From the NCBI GenBank assembly GCA_963715565.1, contig OY970256.1, positions 5,270,001 through 5,334,000 on the forward strand: a stretch of DNA of 64,000 nucleotides. The letters run 5' to 3'. The notes under the pieces are model-generated. The model was given only the letters and a program-made list of their open reading frames with translations, did no database searches and was not told where the DNA came from. This stretch comes from JACVRN01 sp963715565 (lineage in GTDB: Bacteria; Acidobacteriota; Blastocatellia; Pyrinomonadales; Pyrinomonadaceae). Both the position numbers and the translations under genes were made by a program. Position 1 is the first letter of the stretch; the number at the start of each line of letters is the position of its first letter. Shown here in pieces: positions 17,569-26,007 of the stretch.

Positions 17569-18492
17569 TTATGCTTTCTTCTTCTTCAGGTTCATGATGA
17601 CGCCGGAGTCTACAGTTTCGCCCGTGCGCGTGACGACCTGAAAGTGTAGCTGGTCCTTGACAACTTCGAGGAGCATGAAAGACATATCCTGATCGTAAGC
17701 CTTTTCCGTCAGGGGCGAGCCCTTCTGGACGTCGCCCGGCCTTAATTTCCCGCCCGCCCCCGAGATGAAGTAATAGATGCCTTTTTGCGGCTTGATCCTC
17801 TCATAGAAATGTTCGTGACCGGCGAACACCGCGTTCACACCGTACTTCACAAAGATGGGCTCGACGATTTCCCGCAACGCCTTTTCGGAGCCGTGCGCTT
17901 TGCCGGAAGAATACGGCGGATGATGGAAGAAGGCTATTTTCCATTCGCTGGTGTCCTTAGCGAACTCTTCTTCCATCCACTTGAGCTGACGCTTATCCAT
18001 GTAGTTGCTGTTGAGCGAATAGAAGCTGATGTTGCCCTTCGTGAAGCGGTAATACTCCTCGCCGTTCATGTTGAAAAATTCGTAGAAGCGCTGGTTCGAT
18101 TCGTCGTGGTTGCCGAGCGTGGCGTAGAACTTCACGTTATCGTCGAGGAGCGGTTTGTAAATATTCTCGAACTTCGTCTTAAAGTCCTGCGGGTTTTCTC
18201 CGCCGTACATGTTGTCGCCCATCATCAGGACGAACTCGAAGGGGAAGACCTGCTTGTAGCGGATCATGACGTCGGCGAGTTGTTTCTGCTTGTCCGTGCC
18301 CGTGCCCGTGTCGCCGATGACGACGAAGCGGACCGAATCCTTCGCGAGCGGCAAAGTGAGCTTCAAGGGTGCCGCAGCCGACGTGCTTACTTTGGAAGCG
18401 GCAGGAGAAGGCGACTGTGCGAGATTGACTTCAACAAACCCGCCGAGCAGGAGCGCGGCTGCCATCAGTAACGAAAGAGCGTTGCGTCTCAT
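17569..18492 (-). CDS. Exported calcineurin-like metallophosphoesterase
   Basis: This 307-aa protein has a signal peptide (1-25). The five calcineurin-like metal blocks are present in order: GDTGTG, GDNMYG, GNHD, FFHHPPYSS and GHEHFYER. Two metal ions would hydrolyse phosphomonoesters or diesters in the periplasm. The GDNMY and GHEHFYER variants resemble purple acid phosphatase-type enzymes. It ends in a KKKKA tail. It lies 33 bp downstream of the exported 205-aa protein on the same strand, probably as an operon. The catalytic class is firm; the substrate is unknown. Confidence 0.9.
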   Translation of the reverse strand: MRRNALSLLMAAALLLGGFVEVNLAQSPSPAASKVSTSAAAPLKLTLPLAKDSVRFVVIGDTGTGTDKQKQLADVMIRYKQVFPFEFVLMMGDNMYGGENPQDFKTKFENIYKPLLDDNVKFYATLGNHDESNQRFYEFFNMNGEEYYRFTKGNISFYSLNSNYMDKRQLKWMEEEFAKDTSEWKIAFFHHPPYSSGKAHGSEKALREIVEPIFVKYGVNAVFAGHEHFYERIKPQKGIYYFISGAGGKLRPGDVQKGSPLTEKAYDQDMSFMLLEVVKDQLHFQVVTRTGETVDSGVIMNLKKKKA

Positions 18493-18525
18493 AGTTCTTC
18501 TCCTTCAGAGTGACGTGACCCTTCT

Positions 18526-19143
18526 TTAGGGCAGGGCATCAAGCATGTAATCAATAATCAGATCGTTTTCTCTATCCATCAATATCATGTGACGACCGAC
18601 GAAACGATAGCGCACCTGCTTGGGCAACTGCGGAAGCTTTAAGAGGAGCGTGGGCGGCATCTGCGTCAGCTCTTTGGTCTCGGGGTAAGCGTAATTAACG
18701 CGCAGGGGCACGCCCTGCGTCTCGGCTTCCAGAGCCGTCGAGCGCAGCTCCTTGCGATCTTCGCCGCGAAACTCGCGCATCAGCGCGCGTATGTAAGTGG
18801 TTGCCTCCGGCGTAAAGATGTCGCCCTGACGAGCGCCTGCCCGAGCCTTCCTGACCAACTCTTCAAAAGCCGTCTTGTGCGCCTTGATTTGCTCGGGCGT
18901 GCTGTCCTTGGGGAGCTTCGGCAGCTTTTCTTCCAGCCGCTCGCGCAGCCTCGCGTATTCCTTCACGCGCCCCTCGAAGGCCGCAGCTATCTGAATGTTT
19001 GCAATCGAGTCTTGACCCTGCCGTTTATCCGCCTTATCTGCCGTCTTAGTGCCTTGACCGGCGATTGAGACGGGCAAAACTATTAAACACAGCGCGGCCC
19101 AGACAGAGAGCATGAAAAGCTTGCTATTCATCTTGTGGTTCAT
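18526..19143 (-). CDS. Exported protein of unknown function
   Basis: A TTG at 19161 opens the longest frame, but the ATG at 19143 (MNHKMNSKLF) leads directly into a signal peptide, VWAALCLIVLPVSIAGQ, so I prefer it (205 aa). The mature part is charged and probably helical (about 50-130), including FEGRVKEYARLRERLEEKLPKL. It ends with a segment that looks beta-rich. I do not recognise a named family. The gene is upstream of, and probably co-transcribed with, the metallophosphatase. Confidence 0.7.
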   Translation of the reverse strand: MNHKMNSKLFMLSVWAALCLIVLPVSIAGQGTKTADKADKRQGQDSIANIQIAAAFEGRVKEYARLRERLEEKLPKLPKDSTPEQIKAHKTAFEELVRKARAGARQGDIFTPEATTYIRALMREFRGEDRKELRSTALEAETQGVPLRVNYAYPETKELTQMPPTLLLKLPQLPKQVRYRFVGRHMILMDRENDLIIDYMLDALP

Positions 19144-19320
19144 AGGCAGACAAAACTGCAAACACGATGCCAGATAAGCTCAGGCTCGCGCGCAGCATTT
19201 TGCGCCGTCGAAATGTCTGAGAATGTTACGGATACAAACTCGTACGGGAAAGCCGCACGGCGGGCGTGTGCGCGGGAGCTTGTATAGATGTAGAACAACA
19301 GAGCAACAAGGCTATACAGA

Positions 19321-19409
19321 AGATTTTGGATTTTAGATTGCCGATTTTGGATTGGAGTGGCGGCGAATGTTGAACGGCTTCAATCCCGCCTCGTTAATCC
19401 AAAATCGGC
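19321..19409. repeat. Inverted repeat, GATTTTGGATT word family
   Basis: GCCGATTTTGGATT (19340-19353) and AATCCAAAATCGGC (19396-19409) are exact 14-bp arms around 42 nt. The extra word GATTTTGGATTTTAG lies to the left. The same words are nested inside the ACAGGAT repeat at 61111-61241. It directly precedes the stop codon side of the response regulator gene. Confidence 0.75.
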
Positions 19410-19880
19410 TTATTCGTTCAGCAGGCGGCGTATCAGCTCGTGTAGGCGGTCGAAGTTGATGGGTTTGGTGAGGTAGGCGTCAAAGCCTGCGTCGGCTGCG
19501 GCGCGCTGGAAACCGCCCGTGTCGTAGGCCGTCAGGGCGACGACAGGCGTGTGACGCAGATTTTCATCTTCGCGAATCCGTCGCGCGGCCTCAAGCCCGT
19601 CCACGCCCGGCATCGCAATGTCCATCAAAATAATGTGCGGCCTCGTCAAAGATGCGACACTGAATGCCTTTTCACCATCGGATGCCGTCACGACTCTATA
19701 ACCAAGCTGCTGCAAATCGAGGCTGATGAGAGCGAGGTTATCCACCAGGTCATCAACTATCAGAATGAGGTGGCCACCGCCCGACGCGCCGCCGCCTTCT
19801 TCGCCGGGTGGCGGAGAGAGCCGTGTGGTCGTCAGCGATTTCGCCATCTCTCGCGTGGTTGGTGACTTCTTCTCATCCAT
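19410..19880 (-). CDS. Single-domain response regulator
   Basis: This 156-aa CheY-like receiver has an extra N-terminal stretch of about 36 residues, rich in Pro/Gly (PPPGEEGGGASGGG). The acidic pair VDD is at 42-44, phospho-Asp is at 87 in ILMDIAMPGVDG, conserved Thr is in VALTAY, and Lys is in YLTKPIN. It has no output domain, so it must act by protein contact. It lies 39 bp downstream of a paralogous receiver gene on the same strand, and the two look like a tandem duplication. The kinase partner is not adjacent. Confidence 0.92.
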   Translation of the reverse strand: MDEKKSPTTREMAKSLTTTRLSPPPGEEGGGASGGGHLILIVDDLVDNLALISLDLQQLGYRVVTASDGEKAFSVASLTRPHIILMDIAMPGVDGLEAARRIREDENLRHTPVVALTAYDTGGFQRAAADAGFDAYLTKPINFDRLHELIRRLLNE

Positions 19881-19919
19881 AATGAAATTCTAAATCAAAC
19901 AGAGCCCCGCAACCAATCT

Positions 19920-20396
19920 TCAGGCGGCGTGCTCGCGCTTTATCTCTGTGGTCTCCATCGAAAGCTCCGTCGTTAGCTCCGTTGTTTCCAGAGACAAATC
20001 CGTCGTCTCCATGTCGCGCAGGAAGGCTTCTATTAAGCGATTGAGGCGCTCGAAATCCACAGGCTTGGTGAGATAGCCGTCAAAGCCCGCGTCCGATGCG
20101 GCCTGACGAAAGCCGTTCGTGTCAAAGGCCGTCAGGGCAATAATCGGAATGTGCTGTAGTTCAGGATGCAGGCGTAGGCGGCGCGCAGCCGTCAACCCAT
20201 CCATCTCTGGCATCGCGATGTCCATCAGAATCAGATCAGGACGAGCCACCAGCGCCGTCTCAATAGCCTCTGCGCCGTTCGCCGCCGTCAGCACGCGATA
20301 GCCGTAACTCTGCAAGGATAAACTAATCAAAATGAGATTATCCCGAACGTCGTCCACCACCAGAATCGTCGTCTCTTGAGCTTGATTTTCAGGCAT
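19920..20396 (-). CDS. Single-domain response regulator with repetitive acidic tail
   Basis: A TTG at 20420 would extend the frame by 8 residues, but the ATG at 20396 (MPENQAQETTILVVDD) is the better start and gives 158 aa. The receiver is complete, with phospho-Asp59 in ILMDIAMPEMDG, Thr in IALTAF and Lys in YLTKPVD. It is clearly paralogous to the downstream receiver. It ends in a roughly 28-residue tail built of ETTDLSL/ETTELTT/METTEIK units, absent from its paralogue. The tail may be a docking segment or result from codon-repeat expansion. It is upstream of its paralogue in a likely two-gene operon. Confidence 0.9.
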   Translation of the reverse strand: MPENQAQETTILVVDDVRDNLILISLSLQSYGYRVLTAANGAEAIETALVARPDLILMDIAMPEMDGLTAARRLRLHPELQHIPIIALTAFDTNGFRQAASDAGFDGYLTKPVDFERLNRLIEAFLRDMETTDLSLETTELTTELSMETTEIKREHAA

Positions 20397-20420
20397 TCCT
20401 TTTCTTTCCGTTTGATACAA

Positions 20421-20716
20421 CTACTGTGGGGGCAAATCAAAAATCACACTTTAAGAATAGAGACCCGGCGCAGGTTTTCCCCTCTACAGCCGAACCTCAC
20501 AACGCGCGCATCACTACAGAAAAATTTACGTGACTGCTCCTGCAAGTTAGCGTGTTGAGTCGTTTCTCATTCAATCAATCAGCGTGCCACAACTGGCATT
20601 TTGGGATGGAGGTTAAAGCCAGTAGATTCACCTTTTCGACGGGCGGTTGCCGTCCAAATTGACCCACCCTGACCCGAAACGAACCATATGGTGGGTGTAT
20701 TGACACTAATTCAGGC
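20421..20716. other. Intergenic region upstream of the response regulator pair
   Basis: This segment separates the divergent response regulator operon and the M15-like gene. I see no gene, terminator or clear promoter. A short inverted element, AACCATATGGTG, lies near 20685. Confidence 0.4.
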
Positions 20717-20819
20717 AATAAAAGCAGTGACAAGTGACAGGTGACAAGTGACAAGATAAAGCAGCTTCTCTTTTCTCTTGCTTGTCACTTGTCACTCGTC
20801 ACTTGTCACTGCTTTTATT
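20717..20819. repeat. Inverted repeat, AGTGACAAGTGAC word family
   Basis: Arms 20717-20755 and 20781-20819 are 39-bp complements with two mismatches. Each arm is four tandem copies of GTGACA(A/G) words flanked by AATAAAAGC. It is the only copy of this family in the window. Confidence 0.85.
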
Positions 20820-20957
20820 CTGCTTTTGCCAGCGTACTTTTCGCTCCTTCACTTCATCGAAAGAAGCGATAGATGCTCGTTTTCGGTTCGATATTGGTTA
20901 AAGATTCTCCTCCACTGATTCACTTTATTTTTTAGCTTCTCAAGGGGACCTCGCAAA

Positions 20958-22310
20958 GTGAAAACAAGAGCAAGAAACGCCGGTTTAGTCGCTATCGTTC
21001 TCGTCACAGCCGTCATCGCCGCTCTGTTTATGCCGGGTGGGAAACGCGGCCTTCAATCCCTGAACCAAGGCTTTGTCTCTATGCCCTCGACGGCTGATGC
21101 TGCCGGGATTGGCGCGTGGCGACAGGCCGCGCGGCGCGTCACCGAAGACAGGGGCGAACCCGTGGGGAAGCAGGCCAAGGTGGACATCCCTGCCGAGCTT
21201 AGACACTACAGCGACACGCGCCGCTTTCTGGCGCTGCAAGAGGCCGAGTGGCGCGAACATCGTTTCGAGACGCCGGAGGATTTCGGCGGCCTCGCGCACC
21301 TGATTCGCAAAGGCGAGCTGGTTGAAGTCAAATCGGTCGGCGCAAACTATCTTCTGTTCGGCGTCGGAGGCAGCGCCGACAGCGAGCCCTTCACTTATTA
21401 CAACGCAGCAGCTAGAAAGAAAATTCCCCTCTACGGCGAGACGGAATTGGAGCACGAGCGCGCGCGCCTCGCGGAATCAATCCAAAATCTTGAAAGCGAA
21501 ATCGCAAGTGGTCGCCAGGAGTTGAAACAAATCGCGACACGCGAGCGCTCGCGTCGCGCCGCCGCGCAATCCCTGATAGACAAAGATGAAAAGTCGCTCA
21601 AAGATTTGTCGGAGAGACGCGTGCTGATAGACGCCGCTTACAACGACACGGAGCAGCGTGCGGAGCTTTTCGCGCGCTACGAAACCATCAAGAGCCTCGC
21701 GGGAAATTTTAACGGCCAGACTTATGATCTGGATGAAGCTCGCGCGCGCAAGGCTTTGAAAGTGCGGCTCCTCAGTTTCCTGCGTCCGGCGGCGCTCGAA
21801 GTTTTGGAAGAGCTGGCAGCCTCTTACAGGCAGAAGTTTGATCGCCCGCTCGCCGTCACGTCGCTTGTGCGGCCCGACGAGTACCAGTTCCAGTTGAGCA
21901 AGACCAACCCCAACGCCGTGCGCGTTGAGACGCCGCCGCATTCCACGGGTCTAGCGTTCGACATTCTCTACAAGTACATGAGCGCGGAGGAGCAGTCTTT
22001 CGTGATGGGTGAGTTGGCTCGCCTCGAAGACGAGGGCCGTATTGAAGTCCTCAGAGAGAACCGCGATCATTATCACGTCTTCGCTTTTATAGACGGCACG
22101 AGACCGTTGGAAAGTTTTGTGCGCGAATCCATGAGCGGCGGGCGCGCGTCTCATGCGAAAGAGAAGGAAGAGCCGAAAGAGCGCGTGGAGCCGCGTCGAG
22201 CCGAAGCGAAAGTAAAGAAAGATGAAAGACGCGCCGTGCGCTCGCGTAGAGAAGTCCGCAAAGAAGCGAAGCCGCGCGCGAGCAACCGCGCCGCAAGAAA
22301 AAGACGGTGA
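20958..22310 (+). CDS. Periplasmic M15-type peptidase-like protein (DUF5715-like)
   Basis: The gene starts with GTG at 20958 after AAGGGGACC and encodes 450 aa. An N-terminal transmembrane/signal segment covers about 9-27. A coiled coil at about 155-225 precedes a C-terminal domain with LAVTSLVRPDEYQ. It has HSTGLAFDI (His328, Asp335) and HYHVF (His371, His373). These are the zinc ligands and catalytic spacing of M15/VanY D,D-peptidases, so a role in peptidoglycan trimming is likely. The last 70 residues are very rich in Lys, Arg and Glu and probably disordered. It faces the PilZ gene 72 bp downstream on the same strand. Confidence 0.8.
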   Translation: MKTRARNAGLVAIVLVTAVIAALFMPGGKRGLQSLNQGFVSMPSTADAAGIGAWRQAARRVTEDRGEPVGKQAKVDIPAELRHYSDTRRFLALQEAEWREHRFETPEDFGGLAHLIRKGELVEVKSVGANYLLFGVGGSADSEPFTYYNAAARKKIPLYGETELEHERARLAESIQNLESEIASGRQELKQIATRERSRRAAAQSLIDKDEKSLKDLSERRVLIDAAYNDTEQRAELFARYETIKSLAGNFNGQTYDLDEARARKALKVRLLSFLRPAALEVLEELAASYRQKFDRPLAVTSLVRPDEYQFQLSKTNPNAVRVETPPHSTGLAFDILYKYMSAEEQSFVMGELARLEDEGRIEVLRENRDHYHVFAFIDGTRPLESFVRESMSGGRASHAKEKEEPKERVEPRRAEAKVKKDERRAVRSRREVRKEAKPRASNRAARKRR

Positions 22311-22382
22311 CAGCGCCGAGAGACAGCTAGTATCATCCAGCCTCGATGCTCTTTTCAAAAGAGATTGGAGGAGGGAATTAAA

Positions 22383-22691
22383 ATGGCCCGTAAGTTACGC
22401 GCTTACGTAGATATTCCCACTCACCTGGGACCGGACGTCACGGAGAACCTGTCAATCACAAACATCAGCCTGACGGGCTGTTTGCTGCGCACAGACACGC
22501 TCTTAAAAGTGGGCTCCAACATTTCGCTCAGCGTTTCTGCGCCGGGGGGCGGTGCGATGCTGCGGCTGCGCGGCAAGATTGTGCGCGAGCAGGACGAGCC
22601 GAACGGCTACGGCATCAGCTTTGACGAGCTGACGGACGATGAGCGAAGAGACCTGGCCCTCCTCATCGCCGAAGCGGAAGAAAAGGCATAG
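22383..22691 (+). CDS. PilZ domain protein
   Basis: The preferred start is ATG 22383, preceded by GGAGGAGGG, giving 102 aa. A TTG 18 bp upstream overlaps the ribosome binding site and is rejected. The protein is a single PilZ-like beta barrel: TENLSITNISLTGCLLRTD matches the xNxSxxGxx block, and ISFDELTDDERRDL closes the domain. The N-terminal RxxxR c-di-GMP switch is not clear (RKLRAYVDIP), so ligand binding is uncertain. It lies 72 bp after the M15-like gene and may share its transcript. Confidence 0.8.
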   Translation: MARKLRAYVDIPTHLGPDVTENLSITNISLTGCLLRTDTLLKVGSNISLSVSAPGGGAMLRLRGKIVREQDEPNGYGISFDELTDDERRDLALLIAEAEEKA

Positions 22692-22750
22692 CTGCTGTCG
22701 CTCGGCACGATTGCTACGCGTTCAAGCTTTAAGACTCAACCATGAAAAGA

Positions 22751-22789
22751 AAAGAGAGCGAGGTAATTTTTTACCTCGCTCTCTTTCTA
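22751..22789 (+). terminator. Rho-independent terminator after the PilZ gene
   Basis: A perfect 16-bp stem (AAAGAGAGCGAGGTAA with its complement) encloses a TTTT loop at 22751-22786 and is followed by T/C-rich sequence. It lies 60 bp after the PilZ stop codon. Confidence 0.75.
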
Positions 22790-22824
22790 CAAGACTAAAC
22801 AGCAGTGCTCTTGATTTTTAGCAA

Positions 22825-22873
22825 ACAGAATGATGAAAGAAAAGCTATCGAGGCTTTTCTTCATCGTTCTGCA
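22825..22873. repeat. Short inverted repeat, GAATGATGAAAGAAAAGC words
   Basis: The left arm GAATGATGAAAGAAAAGC and right arm GCTTTTCTTCATCGTTC are imperfect complements. The same words occur inside the loops of the ACAGGAT repeats at 287 and 48353, so this is a stand-alone fragment of that nested family. Confidence 0.6.
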
Positions 22874-22891
22874 TTCTGACTTCTGCGTTGA

Positions 22892-23524
22892 CTAAAAGAT
22901 GCTCCCGATTTTTCTCATCCCGCGCTTGAACCAGTTGCCGGTCTTCTTTGCGCCTTTGACAGTCTGGTCTTTGGCCTCTCCGGCTTTGTCGCCTACTTCG
23001 CTGCCGACGGTTTTGGCTTTGTCGCCTGCATCTTCAATCTTATCTCCCGCTTCGTTGGCAACGGTCTTGGTTCCTTTACCGACAGCTTTCACGCCGCTTG
23101 CGGCTTTGTCGCCAACGTCTTCGGCCTTATCAACAGCTTCTTCACCAACGGCCTTCGCCGCGCCGCCCGCGACCTTCACGCCCTTGGCTGCTTGATCTTT
23201 AACGTCTTCAGCTTTATCGCCAACTTCTTCGACGGCAGGCTTGGCTTTATCAGCTACGTCTTCAGTTTTATCTGCTGCCTCGCTGGCAACCGTCTTTGCG
23301 CCTTTGCCCGCAGCCTTGGCTCCCTCGACCGTCTTATCTTTAGCGTCCCCGGCTTTGTCCGCTACTTCGGAGCCAACTTTTTTAGCTCCTTTGGCCGTCG
23401 CGTCTTTGACATCTTCGGCTTTATCGCCAACTTCTTCGCCCGCTTTTTTAGCCCCCTCTTCCTGTGCGAAAGCACCCACCACGAGGACTAAAGTGCATAA
23501 GAATGCACATAAAAATTTACGCAT
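22892..23524 (-). CDS. Exported LEA-like repeat protein
   Basis: This 210-aa protein has a signal peptide (1-20, ending GAFAQ). The rest is built almost wholly of short repeats rich in Lys, Ala, Asp, Gly and Val, such as GDKAEDVKDATAKGAKKVG and EVADKAGDAKDKTVEGAK. This is the 11-residue amphipathic pattern of group 3 LEA proteins and related stress proteins. It ends with a basic, non-repeat segment, TGNWFKRGMRKIGSIF. It is probably disordered in solution and helical at membranes or when dry, so a role in envelope protection against drying is plausible. The repeat pattern also keeps other frames open on both strands. Confidence 0.8.
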   Translation of the reverse strand: MRKFLCAFLCTLVLVVGAFAQEEGAKKAGEEVGDKAEDVKDATAKGAKKVGSEVADKAGDAKDKTVEGAKAAGKGAKTVASEAADKTEDVADKAKPAVEEVGDKAEDVKDQAAKGVKVAGGAAKAVGEEAVDKAEDVGDKAASGVKAVGKGTKTVANEAGDKIEDAGDKAKTVGSEVGDKAGEAKDQTVKGAKKTGNWFKRGMRKIGSIF

Positions 23525-23611
23525 GATGCGAACCCCTCCTTCCCGGTGTACTGAAATGAGCCGTTTCCCCTTCGCTGTTAGAGGGTAATCGCAACTAGGA
23601 TGCCAGCCGAT

Positions 23612-23719
23612 TGCGGAATGCGGATTTCGGATTGCGGATTGGAAGAGATTGAGTCAATGAACCGATGAGTCAATGAATCAATCTGTCTTCAATCCGCAAT
23701 CCGAAATCCGCATTCCGCA
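23612..23719. repeat. Inverted repeat, GCGGATT outer words with nested TGATTCAATGAA words
   Basis: Arms 23612-23640 and 23691-23719 are perfect 29-bp complements built of ATTGCGGA/ATTTCGGA words. The loop carries GATTGAGTCAATGAACCGATG-type words that form a second inverted repeat. It abuts the end of the cation exchanger gene. Confidence 0.85.
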
Positions 23720-23724
23720 TTCGT

Positions 23725-24924
23725 TTAGTGGCTTGGTATCTCGCCCGTGATGTGGGCCACGTCCGGGAGGAAGTAGAAGAGGATGGCTAAGACCGCGTAG
23801 ACCGAAAGCAGTTGTGCTCCTTCAATCCAGTTGCTCTCGCCGTCGCCGCTAATCTGCTCGACGATGATAATCGAGACCACGACGGCAACCACTTCCGGCA
23901 CGGTGAACTCAAGATTCATAGGCGCGCCGAAGAAGTAAGAGGCGAAGATAAGCAGCGGCGCGACAAAGAGTGCAATCTGCAAGCTTGAGCCGACGGCGAT
24001 GCCTATGCTGATGTCCATCTTGTTGCGTAGAGCCATCAGGATGGCGGAGGAATGCTCCGCCGCGTTGCCTATGATGGCGACGACAATCACGCCCACGAAA
24101 ACTTCCGTCAGCCCGAGCGTCTCGCGCGCCTGCTCGATTGCTCCCACCAGAAATTCCGAGATGAGCGCGACAAAAGCCGTGGCGAGAAAGAGCACGCCCA
24201 CGCTCTTTCTGATAGACCACGGCCCTTTAGCTCCCTCTTCAACCTCCATCAGCGTCAACTCGGCCCCGGCAGTAGTTCCATGCGCCTCTTTACCCGCGAA
24301 CAATTCCTTGTGCGTGACCAGCGAAAAGACCAGCGTCAGGATGTAGGTGATAAAGAGGACGACGGCGATGGCAAGCGAAAGGTCCTGCTCCTTCGCAGGC
24401 GTCCAGCCGCCCGCCTCCACGGGCACGCTCGCTGCTGCTTCATGAAAAACGGTCGGGATAACGAGCGCGATAGCGGCCAGCGTCAGCGCCGTCGCAGAGA
24501 TGCTCGAAGCCGTGCGGTTAAATTTCTGCTTGTTGAATTTGAGCCCGCCCGCCAGAAACGAGAGCCCCAGCACGAGCAGGATGTTGCCTATGATAGAGCC
24601 CGTGATGGAAGCTTTGACCACGCCCGTCAAACCCTTCGAGAGCGCGAACAGGGCTATTATCAGCTCGGCGGCGTTGCCGAAGGTGGCGTTCAAAAGCCCG
24701 CCGACGCCCTGCCCCAGATGCTCTGCAAGGTGTTCCGTGGCACGCCCCATCCAACCCGCGAGCGGGATAATCGCCAGACAGGAGACTATAAAGAGCGCCG
24801 TCGGATTATTGAGCGCCGGGACAAACCTCAAAAGGATGGCTACGGGGACGAAAATCAGCAGCCAGTCGAGCCGTGGCCGCAGCCAACGGCGGAGGGCCGT
24901 TTTCGATTTTGGAGACTTTGACAT
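23725..24924 (-). CDS. Calcium/proton exchanger, CaCA family (Cax/ChaA type)
   Basis: This 399-aa inner-membrane protein has about 11 hydrophobic segments. The two inverted CaCA signature repeats are clear: GLLNATFGNAAELIIALFAL in the first half and AIIGNAAEHSSAILMAL in the second. Each contains the Glu that binds calcium. A short acidic loop (LTLMEVEEGAKG) separates the halves, as in CAX exchangers. It should export Ca2+ in exchange for protons. It stands alone, and a P-type Ca2+ ATPase is encoded 10 kb away. Confidence 0.92.
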   Translation of the reverse strand: MSKSPKSKTALRRWLRPRLDWLLIFVPVAILLRFVPALNNPTALFIVSCLAIIPLAGWMGRATEHLAEHLGQGVGGLLNATFGNAAELIIALFALSKGLTGVVKASITGSIIGNILLVLGLSFLAGGLKFNKQKFNRTASSISATALTLAAIALVIPTVFHEAAASVPVEAGGWTPAKEQDLSLAIAVVLFITYILTLVFSLVTHKELFAGKEAHGTTAGAELTLMEVEEGAKGPWSIRKSVGVLFLATAFVALISEFLVGAIEQARETLGLTEVFVGVIVVAIIGNAAEHSSAILMALRNKMDISIGIAVGSSLQIALFVAPLLIFASYFFGAPMNLEFTVPEVVAVVVSIIIVEQISGDGESNWIEGAQLLSVYAVLAILFYFLPDVAHITGEIPSH

Positions 24925-24949
24925 ACGGTCTTATATACCACATCAAACG

Positions 24950-25042
24950 AATTGCGGAATTAAGGAATTGATTCATCTATTCATTTTTTCATTGAATCAA
25001 TGAACCGATGAACAAATGAGTCAATTCCTTAATTCCGCAATT
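24950..25042. repeat. Inverted repeat, GCGGAAT/TAAGGAATTGA outer words with nested TGAATCAATGAA words
   Basis: Arms 24950-24971 and 25021-25042 are perfect 22-bp complements. The loop contains inner words of the TCAATGAACCGATGA family. It lies directly upstream of the exchanger gene, so the exchanger gene is bracketed by two related repeats. Confidence 0.85.
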
Positions 25043-25045
25043 TTA

Positions 25046-25089
25046 AAAAGCGAAAGAGCGCCGGCTGCCTTGGGGGCTACCAGCGCTCT
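25046..25089 (-). terminator. Probable terminator of the 25254-25661 gene
   Basis: On the minus strand an AGAGCGC/GCGCTCT stem with a partly paired GC-rich interior is followed by TTTCGCTTTTT. It lies about 165 nt beyond the stop codon. The intervening 25090-25253 shows no gene. Confidence 0.5.
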
Positions 25090-25253
25090 CTCTAATTTGT
25101 GGTCACTGTCCTCACCCCAGCAACCACTGAGACTTTGGATTCACCGCAGCCTCTAATTGAACCGAACTATACCAAGAAAATTCCGTCTAAGCAACCCCCA
25201 ATCAGCAGTTTGTCCATGAAACATTGGACGGCACGTTTCAGGGCCGGATTTCC

Positions 25254-25661
25254 TTAGCACTGGCCGTCGCAGAACGCCCCACGGACGGTGTAGAGGACGA
25301 TGGCCCCGGCTGTCAGGGCTGCGCCCGTAATAATCCATTTCGTACGCGAGGAAAGACCGCCACCCTGTTTCTGGACGTTCATCACGTCTGTGTAAGCCAC
25401 GGTTTGCGATGCGCCGGTTTTTCTATCCGTGAGGGTAAAGGAATCGCTGCCCGCTTCGCTGATGTAGCCCTTTAATTTTGTGTTGTCGCGCATCTTCACT
25501 TCGACGCGCGCCGTCTGGCCCGTGCCGATTTTCGCGACCTTGATTTTCGCCTGCTCGGCGCGCAGGGCCGCGTCGTTGACGTTCTGCGCCTTCGCCTGAA
25601 GACCGAATAATGGTGTCAGCAATAACGCACAAAGCACTACTGCGAGGTTTCTTTTAAGCAC
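25254..25661 (-). CDS. Exported small protein with Sm-like beta core and C-terminal helix
   Basis: This 135-aa protein has a signal peptide (1-25, ending AKAQN). The core VEVKMRDNTKLKGYISEAGS is followed by DSFTLTDRKTG and VAYTDVMNVQK. It has the pattern of a five-stranded Sm/LSm or SH3-like barrel (strand, x-DG-x-like turn, strand with G, D-x-F). A hydrophobic segment, KWIITGAALTAGAIVLYTV, follows, and then a C-terminal pair of cysteines (CDGQC). It is therefore an envelope protein, not an RNA chaperone in the usual place. Related short exported proteins are common in Acidobacteria by my recollection. The function is unknown. Confidence 0.65.
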   Translation of the reverse strand: MLKRNLAVVLCALLLTPLFGLQAKAQNVNDAALRAEQAKIKVAKIGTGQTARVEVKMRDNTKLKGYISEAGSDSFTLTDRKTGASQTVAYTDVMNVQKQGGGLSSRTKWIITGAALTAGAIVLYTVRGAFCDGQC

Positions 25662-26007
25662 TACTAAACTCCTTAATTAGAAGACCGGGCGTTAGAGATG
25701 CCGGTCTTTGAGATTCAATCCTGGATTGTTCTTAGCAATCACTGTTCCCGTCATTGAGGAACGGATATTGATGCTTACAGGGCGCGAAAGGCGGCCTCGA
25801 AAATGCTCGTCCTCCACGTCAAGCAGTAAAATTCTTTCGCATGACCGGCGTTTATTGCACACGCTCTCTAACACTTAAAAGCACACACACGGCGCGCACT
25901 ACGGCTGTTGGAGTTTTTACTTTGAACTTGAGGGGAGCTTGTACTACCCTGTATTCAATTCCCAGAAGGCTTAAAGCAATATCCTGCGAACAGAGGGGTG
26001 AACGAAA
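25662..26007. other. Divergent intergenic region
   Basis: It contains a hairpin, AAGACCGG (25680) with CCGGTCTT (25700), directly upstream of the Sm-like gene. A weak promoter-like pair is TTGAGG with TATTCA near 25930. An AGAGGGG ribosome binding site precedes 26008. Nothing else is evident. Confidence 0.35.

Noticed and set aside
22899..23588. Three rightward frames opposite the LEA-like gene
   Set aside because: The repetitive codons of the LEA-like gene keep all frames open. The Leu/Ser/Phe-rich translations are products of that repetition.
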